DNA from: Phytophthora quininea
Taxonomy: Eukaryota > Oomycota > Peronosporomycetes > Peronosporales > Peronosporaceae
Assembly (NCBI GenBank): GCA_011947345.1
Contig: JAAVTG010000353.1
Span: 1 to 34,635 of the forward strand
Direction: 5' to 3'
Length of the DNA: 34,635 nt
Position 1 is the first letter of the stretch; every line of letters starts with the position of its first letter. Made by a program: the position numbers and the translations under genes. The notes under the pieces were generated by a model. It had not been told where the DNA came from. It worked only from the letters and a program-made list of their open reading frames with translations, and made no database searches. Shown one piece after another: positions 18,409 to 28,137 of the stretch.

Positions 18409-19579
18409 ATGCCTCGCTTCACTCGATGGATCGCCCTCGCCAGTGTTGCCACAGTGGTGCTGCCCAAATTGACAGCAGCTCACCCTGGAGGTCACACCTT
18501 GACGGCCGAGCAACGCGGCTCACGAAAGCTCTTTGTGGAAAATGGAAGACGACACCTGGCGGAATGCGTCAACTCGGATGCGGGGCGACAGCTCCAGGAG
18601 AAGGCGATTAACCGCCGTCTGGCCTTGTTGGACAACCACTCCAGGCGCCGCCGGCTCGACGTCGACACCGTTCTGGCGACTAACCACGAGTCCAATCGCA
18701 CGGTGCTCTCGAACAGCACGGACCCAAGCGAAGTCTTCGGCAATACTTCGGCGTGTCTGCTGGAACCGGAAGTGACCGAGGGCCCGTACTACGTGGCGGG
18801 GAACTCATTCGCTCGGACATCCGTGAAGACCAACCGGGCATCGACCTGTACTTGGATCTGCAATTCATCGACGTCAACAACTGCTCCCCGGTAGACAACC
18901 TGTACATCGACGTCTGGCACGCCAACGCCAGCGGGGTGTACTCCGGGGTGGTCGCCGACACGAACGGGAACTCGGACGACCCCACCAACGTCGCCACTAC
19001 CTACCACCGTGGGCTGTCGCCAACCGACTCGGACGGCTTCGTCTCCTTCACTACCAAGTTCCCGGGCTTGTACTCGGGCCGCACTACGCACATCCACATT
19101 ATGACCCACACCGAAGGCACTGTCAACAACGCCACGTATTTGGGTGGCCGCATCTCGCACGTGGGGCAGCTCTTTTCGACCAGAACTTGATCACCGAGGT
19201 GCAGAACACTGGCGTCTACGCTGCCAACACCAACCCAGTCACGTTGAACGCAGACGACCGCAGTCTGGTGCGGTCGGCTGCGGACACGTTTGATCCGGTC
19301 GTGCAGTACGTTCTGCTGGGAGACTCGGTGGAGGACGGACTGCTGGCGTGGATCTCCATCGGTGTCGACATGACCAACGACGTGAGTGTGTCCCCCGCCG
19401 GCACGCTCAACGGAGGCGGCGCAGCGCCCTCCGGCACTGCAGGTACGTCGAGCTCGTCTGAGTCCCCTCGTGACACGTCGACCGACTCATCTTCTGCTGT
19501 TGTAGGCAATGACGGCGCCAGGATCGTTCCCTACTTCTTCGCCCTGTTGGTAGTCATGACGACCGCCTTCTTGCTATGA
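18409..19579 (+). CDS. IDD4: surface-type intradiol ring-cleavage dioxygenase
   Basis: Close paralogue of IDD3, about 390 residues. ATG 18409 starts the signal peptide MPRFTRWIALASVATVVLP; the mature end is near AHPGGH, which is typical of fungal-type extracellular intradiol dioxygenases. Ferric ligands are all present: Tyr178 (WHANASGVY), Tyr222 (PGLY), His228 and His230 (HIH). The tail is Ser-rich (SSSSESP, DSSSAV) and ends in a hydrophobic stretch FFALLVVMTTAFLL, compatible with GPI anchoring. Two single-base losses break the frame, in G4 at 18798-18801 and T4 at 19173-19176; the first is at the same protein position as in IDD3. An upstream in-frame codon at 18334 would add 25 residues without a signal character. 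Tandem duplication with IDD3 is likely. Confidence 0.88.
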
Positions 19580-19667
19580 GATTGAGAGCTTGTGCAGCAT
19601 TCCCGCCAGATTTCGACTACAGAGGCAAAAATGGCGGGTAGTCGATCAGAAAAGAGGCAACGTGTCA

Positions 19668-19686
19668 CTGCACTTCGCAATAAATA
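19668..19686 (+). promoter_or_regulatory. Possible Inr element of the CSB-like gene
   Basis: CTGCACTTCGCAATAAATA keeps CA-C-TTCGCAAT of the oomycete initiator but not the flanking T-rich part. It lies about 12 bp before ATG 19699. Confidence 0.4.
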
Positions 19687-19698
19687 CACTCGAAGCTG

Positions 19699-22600
19699 AT
19701 GGCTTCTACTCCGCCTCCATCCCCTCCTGCAGTCTCTCACATCGACGCTGACGCAACGCCGCCGCCTTCGGACGTGTCTGACTTTGCTCCGTCTTCTTGT
19801 CCTGCCGACAGCGACTCGGACTACTCGCCAGGCCGGAAGAGAGCCAAAAACAAGCCAACGGTAAGGCCAAGCGCAAGCGATTGGTACGGGGCGGCGACCG
19901 ACGCAAGAAAGTCAAAGCCAATACAGAAGAGAGAAGGGAGGAACCATCACCATCACACAATACACAGAGCCCCAAAAGAGACCGCAAGGCGGCGGCAGCC
20001 ACCTGGGCGGACGACGGTAGCGAGGACCTCTACCGTCGACGGCTGCACGAGCTCCGTCGAGAGCTGCAGGACTCTGTGGACGAAGGACGAGCCACTTTCT
20101 ACCACAAACCAAGAACAGAAGAAGAAGAAGAAGAAGTTGAGGAGGAAGAAGCAAAGCAGCAGGACGAGGTCGCAGGACCAAAGTACTACACGCCGTGGGA
20201 CATCACCGAGACTCGGTCGGGACTGTTAGTACCGAGCTATGTGCTGACGCAGCTACTGCCACACCAGAGAGAGTGTCTCGAGTGGCTACATGGGCTGCAC
20301 GAACGAGGAGTGGGTGGCATCTTAGGAGACGACATGGGACTGGGGAAAACGGTGCAGCTGGCTGCTTTTCTAGGCTCGCTACATCGGGCCAAGCGCTTGA
20401 GGTCGGTGCTGCTGCTGTGTCCAGCGTCGGTGCTGCTGCAGTGGGTGCGTGAACTGCACAAGTGGGTGCCCTGGATGCGTGTCGTGCTGTTGCATGCGTC
20501 TGGAACAGGCGTCAATACGTCCTTTTCGGCGGACTGCTACGCTCAATTGATTGAAGAGGTCTTTAGCTTTGAGAACGAGGACTCGGACGATGGAGCTGAC
20601 TTTGGATGCAGAGGCATGCGGGAGGACATTCCAATGGGCGGAGGTGTGGTCATTAGCACGTACGAAAACGTCCGTCAGTACCAGAGTTTGTTCCTGACAC
20701 GCGAGTGGGATTACGTCGTGCTGGACGAAGGCCATCGTATCCGTAACCCGGACGCCGAAACAACGCTGGCCTGCAAGCAGCTTCGCACGGTACATCGCAT
20801 TATCCTGTCGGGCACTCCTATCCAAAATCGACTACGCGAACTGTGGTCTCTCTTCGACTTTGTGTACCCGGGTCGTTTAGGAACGCTGCCGACTTTCGAC
20901 GATGAGTTTGTGTTGCCCATTCGTGCTGGGGGTACGCTACAGCGAACAAGATGCAGGTCTTAATGGCTTATAAGTGCGCGTTGGCACTGAAGAATCTCAT
21001 CCAGCCGTTCTTGCTTCGTCGGACCAAGCAGGAGGTGCTTACGAATGGTGGTGATTCTACGACCAATGCGCTGCTACCTGGCAAACGAGAGCAGATTATC
21101 TTCTGCCGACTCACGAAGCGGCAACGCACTCTCTACAAACGATTTTTGGCTTCACCTGAAGTTTCGTCAGTGCTGCGCCGTGACATTCGGCCGTTCCGGG
21201 CCATCTCAGTGCTTCGGCACATTTGCAACCATCCAGACCTGTTGTCTTCGTTTGGTGATGGTCGACTCGCTGATAAGAAATACCAACCTAATAGTGAAGA
21301 AGAAGCAGATATGGACCAAGATGAAGGTTTCAGTAATATGTCGACGTTCCTAGACGAAGCTGCAGAGGAAAGGGGGAGGAGGAATATTACGGAGCTGCGT
21401 CCGCCAGTGGCAAGATGGTAGTGCTGCAAAAAGTGTTGGAGCTGTGGAAAACACAGGGCCACCGTGTGTTAATCTTCACCCAAACGCGCAGCATGTTAGA
21501 CATTTTGGAGAGCTTCATGTCAAGACTCGGCCACGCCTGCTGCCGTCTCGATGGCACTACAGGTGTAGCGGAGCGCCAAACGCGGCTAGATGCTTTTAAT
21601 GCACCGGACAGCGACCTTTTCGCCTTCTTGTTGACTACTCGCGCTGGTGGCATTGGTGTCAACCTCGTTGGAGCTGATCGCGTCGTGGTGTTTGATCCGG
21701 ATTGGAATCCATCGACCGACGTGCAGGCACGTGAGCGCGCGTGGCGAATTGGCCAGCAGAAACCCGTGACAGTGTACCGTTTGGTCACGGCTGGCACGAT
21801 TGAGGAGAAGATCTACCACCGCCAAATCTTCAAGCAGTACCTGACCAGCAAGGTCTTGCACGACGCCAAACGGAAGCGTTGCTTCAACAAACACTCGCTT
21901 CGAGATCTCTTCGTTCTTGCGGACGAGAAGGAAGAGGAAGACGGCGTTGCAGAGACAAACGAACTGTTTGTTGCTGGCAATGTCGAGAGGCCTGACGAGC
22001 AGTCAAAAGAACTAGAAGACGGCGAGGAAGGGGCAGCAAATGGGGAAGCGCCAACTCAGCAGGACAGTGATGAAGGAGACAATGACGCTGTGTTGAAGCA
22101 GTTGTTTGACGGCGGCGACGTTCGCGGTGTGTTCGACCATTCGGCCGTCGAGTCTGACGGAGTGCAGAACCAAGAGGCAGATTTGGTCGAGATGGAGGCG
22201 ACAAAGATTGCTCAGGGCGCTCTTAGTGCGCTCCGTGCTTCTGGTGCCCTCGTCCGCCAGCAACGCGAAACCATCTTCACACCAACGTGGACGGGCCGTT
22301 CGGGTGCTGCAGGAGATCCGTCCCAACGGAGACAGCAACCTGAAGGACGAGGTCGAGGCAAGGGAAGTGTGAGAGGCCGTGGTCGAGGCCGAGGTCGAGG
22401 CGGACTTTCGTCGCGTGAGATGCTAGCCAAGATCAAGCAGAGACGCGATGGCGTCGCTGCTCAAGTAGTTCAGAACCGACCGCGGGCTTCAGCATCAGGA
22501 CCGTCGCAGTCTCCAGTCCCAGCGACACTGACTGCAGGCGAGATGGCCAAGCGACTGCACTCATTCCTGGTCTCCAATGCTACGGGTGTGACGACCGAGC

Positions 22601-22799
22601 GTCTTCTTGAGAATTTCGCCAACGTTGTTGCGCCAAAGACAAGCTCGTGTTCCGACATGTGCTGCGAGACATGGCGGTCTGCCGTGGTCGCCGCTGGACG
22701 CTCAAACCTTCCTACTCGGTAACGGACGTACCCGCGACGACTGCAACGACTTCACCATCGCCGTTGGCTGGTGCACGACGGCGCACAGGGGCAAGTTAG
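19699..22799 (+). CDS. CSB/ERCC6-like SNF2 ATPase (transcription-coupled repair)
   Basis: Nuclear ATPase that remodels stalled RNA polymerase II to start transcription-coupled nucleotide excision repair (Rad26/CSB family). About 1034 residues, no intron. Order: acidic and Lys-rich N terminus with a Glu run (20118-20160), motif [10 protein letters not shown] (about residue 210), DEGH motif II (20723-20734), LSGTPIQN motif III, the helicase C lobe with [11 protein letters not shown] (motif V) and [11 protein letters not shown] (motif VI), an RG-rich segment ([10 protein letters not shown]), and a C-terminal winged-helix-like region ([12 protein letters not shown]). The order and extra C-terminal domain separate CSB from other SNF2 proteins. 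The frame breaks four times by single-base loss: A5 19846-19850, G5 20928-20932, G5 21372-21376 and A3 22635-22637. Each time the protein resumes in register, so the gene is probably intact. ATG 19699 is chosen because it gives the expected acidic N terminus. Confidence 0.9.
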
Positions 22800-22886
22800 A
22801 CATGTTCTTGGTTGCCGTCGAGTGTTGCTAGAGTGATCAAATCAGTGATAGTTCCACGTTTGCGCTCTACATTTGCGACCGTTTAG

Positions 22887-24517
22887 ATGGAGGGGACGCC
22901 CTCCATCGAGATCTCGGCCGGTATCTCCAAGCCTGCTCGCCGCCGCCGTCGCACTCGACACAAGAGAAGCCCCATGGCAGTACTGCAACCGGTTCCAGTA
23001 GAAGATCCGAACGACGGGGACGATGACAGTAGCGAGGGCGTCGACGACGACGAAGACCCTCCTCCCTCGACAATAACTGTTCGACCGCTTCCGCTTCTGC
23101 AGCAGAAAGTCGTCGAGCCTTCCGACAGCGTCATCCCTGTGCGAGCTGTCGGGTTCCCAGAGGTCAAAGTTCGCTGGACTGGTCTGCAAGCCAAAGACCG
23201 AGTGGTGAGGACAAACAAGCTGCTGTCGCATGATATGGGGCTGACTTGTGTGCTGTGAAGATGCACCGCATGAGTGCCATGGTCCCGTCCAAGGCGCTGC
23301 CGCGTCGCCCCAGCGGGAGAAGATGGCGCGCCCACGCGTCGGACTACGACGAGCAATTGGCCATGATTCATATTTTCAAGCCGCCATTGCCACCGACGCA
23401 CGCCGAGAAAAGGCGCGTCTCTGCCTACTGCACTTGCGGGCAGATCGCGCTGTTCAAGTTGCTCAAATGGCTGGACAAATGTGGGCGGGAAGTTCGACGT
23501 GCTGAGGTGGGCAACTATAGCAGTGTGCCTGCGACCCCTTCAACGCCAGCGGCATCGCCGAACTTTGCGCTTTCAGGCTGGAAGAGCGAAATGTTTCTGG
23601 AAGTTCTCCACTCGAGCTTGATCCCTGACGTTGCTGAGAGCACGGCTGCGACTAACGAGGAAGAGGCGACAGCTCGGCATCGAGCAGCAGCCCTTCTACA
23701 GAAACACTCGTTCTTCTTCTCGTACGTCTCCATGTTGCTCCATAAAGGTAATTTGACTCACAAGGCGCTTCTGTTTGTTAGCTCGGGCTGCTGCATCTTT
23801 GGGGCCTGACGCGGGAGGAAGAGGCTCGGCAGTTGATGATGCTGGCTCCGTTCTCATCCGGACGCATGGACCAAGTCGATACGGCGGACATGGAGTTTAG
23901 CTACGGCGATGAAAGCTGCATTGCGAAAGACGCCATCACTCTCTGCTCGACAACTGTGGCTGAAAAATGGCGCTGTCGTTTGCGATGGCACAATCGGCTA
24001 CGTTGGGAGTCTTCGAGACTCGAGTGGAGGACCGCATCCGCTCGACGAAGCACATTCCGTCCAGTCTTGCAACGGTCGGGTCCATCCAGTACTCACAGGA
24101 CGATACTTCAAAGCTCATCGGCCAGCTCTTCATTGAGCTCGCGGACGTCAACATTCACTCGAACATCCTGGACGAACCCGAGTATTTTTAAAATCCACAG
24201 ACAATGACGCCTTCAAGAACCTGTACGAGAAGATGCTCAAGTACCAGGAGGTGGCTAACCGCGTCAGTATACTCAACAAGCGCCTCAGTATCCTTCGCGA
24301 CTTGTACGTTCGGTACTACAGCCATTTGATTGAAAAAAAGTTGTAGCTAATTGCTGTTGCACTCGACAGGGTGGGCGTCCTCAACCAGCAGCTGACACAG
24401 CACCAAGGCGCCAAGCTCGAGTGGATTATTATTTGGATTCTGGTGTTTCAGGTGGTCATCGCGCTGGGGTGGGAGATCATGCTGAAGGACATACTCGGCT
24501 ACTTCCGCTGGGGATGA
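22887..24517 (+). CDS. RMND1/Sif2-type (DUF155) membrane protein
   Basis: Relatives are yeast Sif2 (Sif2/Sif3, YDR282C group) and human RMND1, which anchors mitochondrial ribosomes near mRNA processing sites; some fungal members are not mitochondrial. Three exons (22887-23721, 23782-24303, 24370-24517) give 502 residues and phase correctly. Seen: a basic and acidic N terminus, the DUF155 start (KRRVSAYCTCGQIALFKL), the central FFF...IFWGLTREEE motif, and a C-terminal membrane segment (WIIIWILVFQVVIALGW) followed by a short tail ending FRWG, all typical of the family. Single-base losses at G4 23237-23240, near 23798-23804, at A5 23963-23967 and at T5 24185-24189 break the frame. It starts 87 bp after the CSB-like gene and converges with TRM61. 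I see no clear targeting peptide, so organelle is uncertain. Confidence 0.85.
23722..23781 (+). other. Intron 1 of the RMND1-like gene (60 nt)
   Basis: Donor GTACGT and acceptor TTAG. Removal joins TTC TTC TTC TC to C TCG GGC, rebuilding the conserved FFF-S-SG-CCIFWGL block once a base is restored nearby. Confidence 0.8.
24304..24369 (+). other. Intron 2 of the RMND1-like gene (66 nt)
   Basis: Donor GTACGT, branch-like CTAAT near 24346, acceptor GACAG. It contains an in-frame TAG. Removal joins CGC GAC TT to G GTG GGC, giving RDLVGVLNQQ in register. Confidence 0.9.
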
Positions 24518-24591
24518 ATTAGTTGAAATCGTGTTGTGATGACTGCAAAAATGCATTCTTGTATAGCTTATCTATCTTCTAGCCGGCCACT

Positions 24592-25710
24592 CTACTCGAA
24601 AAACTTGGTGGCAAACGTGAGGTACGCGGTGTGGCCGCGGATCTCGTCATCCTTCTTCGCCACAATGTGGTCGCCACTGCCGCCGGGCACGTACTTCCGC
24701 TTGCGTCCGGAAGTCTTCTTCTGTTGGCCATTGGTTTCTTCCGTCTTGTCTACAGCAGACCCCTCCTCAAGCTGCTTGTCTTCAGCCGTTGTCTGTGCAC
24801 TTGTCGTGGTCTTTTGCTTCTTGCCGAAGCCAAAGTCCGGCACGGGCAAGTCAATCAGCCGCGAGTTGTACGGCACCAGTCGCGTCTCAATCGTCCGGAT
24901 CACTGTCAGCACCGCAAGAACATCAGCAAACCTCTCCAAACAAAACCCAGCAACACACTCCTTCTCACTCACACTCAAAGTTGGCACTCCGTAGCGCATC
25001 ACAAGTCTTTTGCACCTGTTCGATACACGGCGAGTAGGACGCAAAGAAACCTCCCTGCTTGAGCATCTTGGTGGCATGGCCAATGGCTTTCCACGGACTA
25101 GGCAGGTCCAGAAAGACCATATCAATGGTGCCCTCCAGCTCCGTCGGGAAGCCCTGCTCGCAGGCGTCTCTGCAGTCCACCGTGATAACGCTCTCCAGCC
25201 CGTTCCTCTTGAATTCCTCCCTGGCGATCTCGGCTCGGTGCGCATTGAACTCGAAGGTGAACACGTGACCGTGGGGCGCCACCGTGCGGGCAAAGAGGTC
25301 GTGAGCGCCCCACTGCCCGTGCCGGACTCGACGACGCGCGAGCCAGAGCGCAGCGCAGCCGCGAAGGTGATGGCGCTGGCGTCCAGCGTAAAGACGATCT
25401 GCGTGCGGTGGCGCAGCGCCCTGCTCCAGAGCTCGGGCGTGGGGGCCAGCAGGATGAGGTAGCCTCTGGCGCTTTTCTTGCGGCTGATGATCTTGGAGCC
25501 GAAGCGCTGGCCGATCATGTCGTTGTGGTAGAAGGCGCCATGGCGGTTCTGGTAGATGGCGTCTCTCTGGGCATAGCAATAGCTCAACGCGTTGTGCGTC
25601 TCGAAGAGGATCACCAGAGAGCCTTCCTGGATCAGCTCGGGGCTCTGCCACATGCGGTTGGGGATCACGCCCACAGACGCAGCGTTCACCTCGGCGGAAG
25701 GCATCGCCAT
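24592..25710 (-). CDS. tRNA (adenine58-N1)-methyltransferase catalytic subunit, TRM61/TRMT61A type
   Basis: Uses S-adenosylmethionine to make m1A58 in the T loop of tRNAs, working with a TRM6 partner in the nucleus. About 349 residues after removing a 70-nt intron. Seen: an N-terminal beta domain with the LLAPTPELWSRALRHRTQIV segment, SAM-binding motif I VVESGTGSG, post-motif I GHVFTFEFN, catalytic-type motif DLPSPWKAIGHA, and the family-typical C end GHTAYLTFATKFFE behind a Lys-rich insert. One base is missing in the run 25309-25312, just after the SAM loop, and the protein then continues in frame. The start is the ATG at 25710 (MAMPSAEVN); an upstream codon at 25800 adds unrelated sequence. 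It may act on the tRNA-Cys transcripts of this window, but that is no more than general biology. Confidence 0.9.
   Translation of the reverse strand: MAMPSAEVNAASVGVIPNRMWQSPELIQEGSLVILFETHNALSYCYAQRDAIYQNRHGAFYHNDMIGQRFGSKIISRKKSARGYLILLAPTPELWSRALRHRTQIVFTLDASAITFAAALRSGSRVVESGTGSGALTTSLPARWRPTVTCSPSSSMRTEPRSPGRNSRGTGWRALSRWTAETPASRASRRSWRAPLIWSFWTCLVRGKPLAMPPRCSSREVSLRPTRRVSNRCKRLVMRYGVPTLSVSEKECVAGFCLERFADVLAVLTVIRTIETRLVPYNSRLIDLPVPDFGFGKKQKTTTSAQTTAEDKQLEEGSAVDKTEETNGQQKKTSGRKRKYVPGGSGDHIVAKKDDEIRGHTAYLTFATKFFE
24903..24972 (-). other. Intron of the TRM61 gene (70 nt)
   Basis: On the - strand: donor GTGAGT after CTTTGAGT, acceptor GCTGACAG. Splicing joins GAG T to TG ATC, giving FELIRTIETR, which fits the family. 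Unspliced, the first frame reaches a stop soon after. Confidence 0.85.
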
Positions 25711-26008
25711 GGTTTCCGGCGTTTGGCTGGTGGCGGAAACTGGTACTAGATAGGGTACATGGGTACATTTTTGACAAGAAGAGAGATCACCACACCACAC
25801 TACACTCCCTTCTTGAGACCGATGTGTAGCTGCAAGACAAGCACTTGTGATGGTAATGTACGCATTGCTTGTTTATATGGGTTTAAGTTATCTCTTTCTC
25901 TCGTTCATGGGGTCCGATTCGACTCCCCTCAGTACGTCACTGCTTTTCCTCCTTCTTCCTTCCGTCGACATTGATCTTCCCTCTCTCTCTCTTGGGCCCC
26001 GTGCCCGC

Positions 26009-26206
26009 TCAGTTCTCCTCGGAGCTGTCGTAGTTGGGGTCATTGCGGTCCACGGCCACGATGGCTGGCTCCTCAGCAGTGGAGACGCCCCAGTTGTGGG
26101 CGCCGGCGCCGCCCTTCTTGGCGCCGGGGGCCACGCCCATGGGGCCGCGCGACTGGCGGTCCTTGTGGTCGTTCTTCTTGTTGGCGAGTTCGCGGCTCTG
26201 CGGCAT
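26009..26206 (-). CDS. 65-residue protein with PDCD4-like KKGGAG..W..DPNYD motif
   Basis: ATG 26206 gives MPQSRELANKKNDHKDRQ, then a Gly/Lys-rich core KKGGAGAHNWG and an acidic end RNDPNYDSSEEN. In PDCD4 proteins a KKGGAG-x4-WG segment followed about 15 residues later by DPNYD lies in the RNA-binding region before the two MA3 domains. Here the same order and spacing occur in a free-standing small protein with no MA3 domain. A related Gly-rich NWG element occurs in HABP4/SERBP1-type RNA-binding proteins. A role with RNA or ribosomes is therefore plausible, but is inference. The upstream ATG at 26326 would add 40 residues without support. No signal peptide or membrane segment. It lies upstream of TRM61 on the same strand. 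Confidence 0.65.
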   Translation of the reverse strand: MPQSRELANKKNDHKDRQSRGPMGVAPGAKKGGAGAHNWGVSTAEEPAIVAVDRNDPNYDSSEEN

Positions 26207-26820
26207 GGCGGATGGTGGTTTCGCTGCTTGGATACTTGCGCTGCTTGGCTTCTGTGCTGCACTTTCGATAATGAATTTGCATCGGATACTACGACTTTTT
26301 AGCTGTATTGCGACGAGATTTGTCATCTATCCTTCTGTGTATGTGTTTGTATGTATGCATGCGATACAGCAGACGGGTGTCACCAAAATGATAAAACTTC
26401 AACATGGGGTTCTAGTAAATGCGTGTTTTTACAGCAAATGCCGTCTTGCATGCCTTCTCGAAGCAAAGCAAACTCCTGCGTTGACAAGCATGCGACCCCT
26501 TCGCCCCGCGTCCTCGCCGTTGCCGACCGCGATCGTTTTGCCCACCAAAATTGCTTGTCGACGCCAGCAACTGCAGATCTCGGTCGGTTTGCACTGCTCG
26601 TCATCACCACAGGCGACTCCGGAAACGGATGCTTCCAGATGGAGAACATCGTCACCTTGAGCTCCAGCTCGACTCGCGCTGGTTGTCGTCTGCTCGCGGA
26701 ATGTCGCCGCCAAGTTATCTCGAGCACGGCAACCGCTCGGCCGAGAGGGCGTTGCGTACGTCAGGGAACGGCCGTTGCCTGCAGCTCGACATTTCGAATC
26801 GAGCTGAGCGGCGGCCGACA
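26207..26820. other. Intergenic region between the small protein and ankyrin gene 1
   Basis: About 610 bp between two divergently transcribed genes. Several open frames exist on both strands but none shows a domain; they look like composition-driven shadows. I see no repeat or RNA gene. Confidence 0.5.
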
Positions 26821-26839
26821 CCTCAGTTCGATATTTCCT
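26821..26839 (+). promoter_or_regulatory. Inr-like element of ankyrin gene 1
   Basis: CCTCAGTTCGATATTTCCT keeps TCA-TTC and ATTT of the oomycete initiator with several mismatches. It is about 15 bp before ATG 26855. Confidence 0.45.
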
Positions 26840-26854
26840 CGGCCCCCAGCAGCC

Positions 26855-27638
26855 ATGCAGAGAACGCAAGTGTTCGCCGCCGTCGACGTCGTGCTGCGCG
26901 AGCAGGACGCGCTGGCCGGGTGTCCGCACATTGCCGAGCTGACGAGCGAGTACCTGGACGCGTCTCGAAAGTGGACGGTCGAACGCGCTGCCTGCGCCGG
27001 CCACTTGACGCTGCTCGACCGTCTGAGCAAACGCGAGGCGCCGATCACGCCGCGAGCTGGACTGGGCGCTGCGCACGGCGGCCGACCGCGGCGACCTGCG
27101 CATCGTCAAGTGGCTGACCGCCTACCAGCCCGACATGGAGTGCTCGACGCGCGTCATGGACTCGGCGGCGCTGCGGGGCCACCTGCACGTCATCAAGTGG
27201 CTCCACCACTACCGGGACGAAGGCTGCACGACGGCCGCCATGGACAGCGCCGCCGCCTACGGCCGTTTGGACGTGGTGCAATGGCTGCATGAGAACCGAG
27301 ACGAGGGCTGCACCTCGGCGGCCATGGATAGCGCCGCCGCGGGAGGCCACCTCACGACGGTGCAGTGGCTCGCCGCCAACCGCACCGAAGGCTTCACCAC
27401 CGTCGCCTCCAACTTTGCGCTGCTCAACGGCCATATTGAGATTCTGCGTTGGTTGAACGAGCAGCGCGCCAAGCAGGTCGACGGCGACGATGAAGTGTCG
27501 TACGGCAACGCTTCCAAGAGACAGTTGTCGTCGCGGTGGACCCCACGAGAGCGACGACTGAGCGCGAACCTGCTTGACGCGCCACCGAGTCTTCCGCGGC
27601 GAATGAGCATGGGCGTCATGTGCCGACAGCGACAGTAA
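26855..27638 (+). CDS. Ankyrin-repeat protein 1
   Basis: About 261 residues. N-terminal unique part (MQRTQVFAAVDVVL) followed by degenerate and then regular repeats of about 27 residues with the pattern AMDSAAxxGHLxVVxWLHxNRxEGCTT, typical of the large oomycete ankyrin families; the C terminus is basic and Ser-rich. Ankyrin repeats bind protein partners; no enzyme domain is present and the partner cannot be told. The frame shifts by two bases in the CG-rich run near 27048-27053 (ITP-RELDWAL), unlike the one-base losses elsewhere. A near neighbour downstream (ankyrin 2) has the same plan, so the two arose by tandem duplication. Long - strand frames here are codon-bias shadows. Confidence 0.8.
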
Positions 27639-28137
27639 GACCACAACAGCACCGCCATTTTGACGTATTATTGAGTTGCTGCATCGACGAGCTGGAAGTG
27701 AACGGTTCGAGCGGATCCATAAGTAATAATGAACCACGTAGTTTAACAACAACACATTCACCATGTTCATATGTCTCACGAACTAGATCACCCACACCTG
27801 GTGGAGAAGCATGGCTCGGTTCACAGCCAACTACATCGTGATTGTCTGAAGGGGTCATTTATTTGGTGATGCAAAGTGCCGCTGTGCTTGATGCGAAGCA
27901 AGCTCTAATTGCTGCATCTGTCACTGAAACCTCAATCGATGCGGAGGTGACCATGAGCCGAGGTGACGACTATTCTGAGGCACTTGATAGTGCAGACAGC
28001 TTCGCATGAAAATGGTGTGGGTGATACGAGGTTAGACACCTTCGCATGCCCCGCTCAGATCCATGAAAAAGGTGGTGCATCCTTCAGAAAGCAGGCACAA
28101 CCGATCCTGCCAGCGACGACAAACAACGACAAAGCCC
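27639..28137. other. Intergenic region between the ankyrin genes
   Basis: About 500 bp, less G/C-rich than the flanking genes. No gene, RNA or repeat recognised. An in-frame ATG at 28063 precedes the chosen start of ankyrin 2. Confidence 0.5.

Noticed and set aside
11370..18620. RXLR effector motifs in the Arg-rich N termini of IDD1, IDD3 and IDD4 (RRLM, RRLQ, RRKL)
   Set aside because: None has the exact R-x-L-R, there is no dEER, and the segment is the normal helical N-terminal region of extracellular intradiol dioxygenases.
17160..18802. Programmed ribosomal frameshift at the shared GGGG site in IDD3 and IDD4
   Set aside because: The site is at the same protein position in both, but equal one-base losses occur in many unrelated housekeeping genes here. 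Error is simpler, and no slippery heptamer or downstream pseudoknot stands out.
24965..25777. 270-codon - strand frame overlapping TRM61
   Set aside because: Its first half is a shadow in the wrong frame; its second half is the real TRM61 protein after the one-base loss at 25309-25312.
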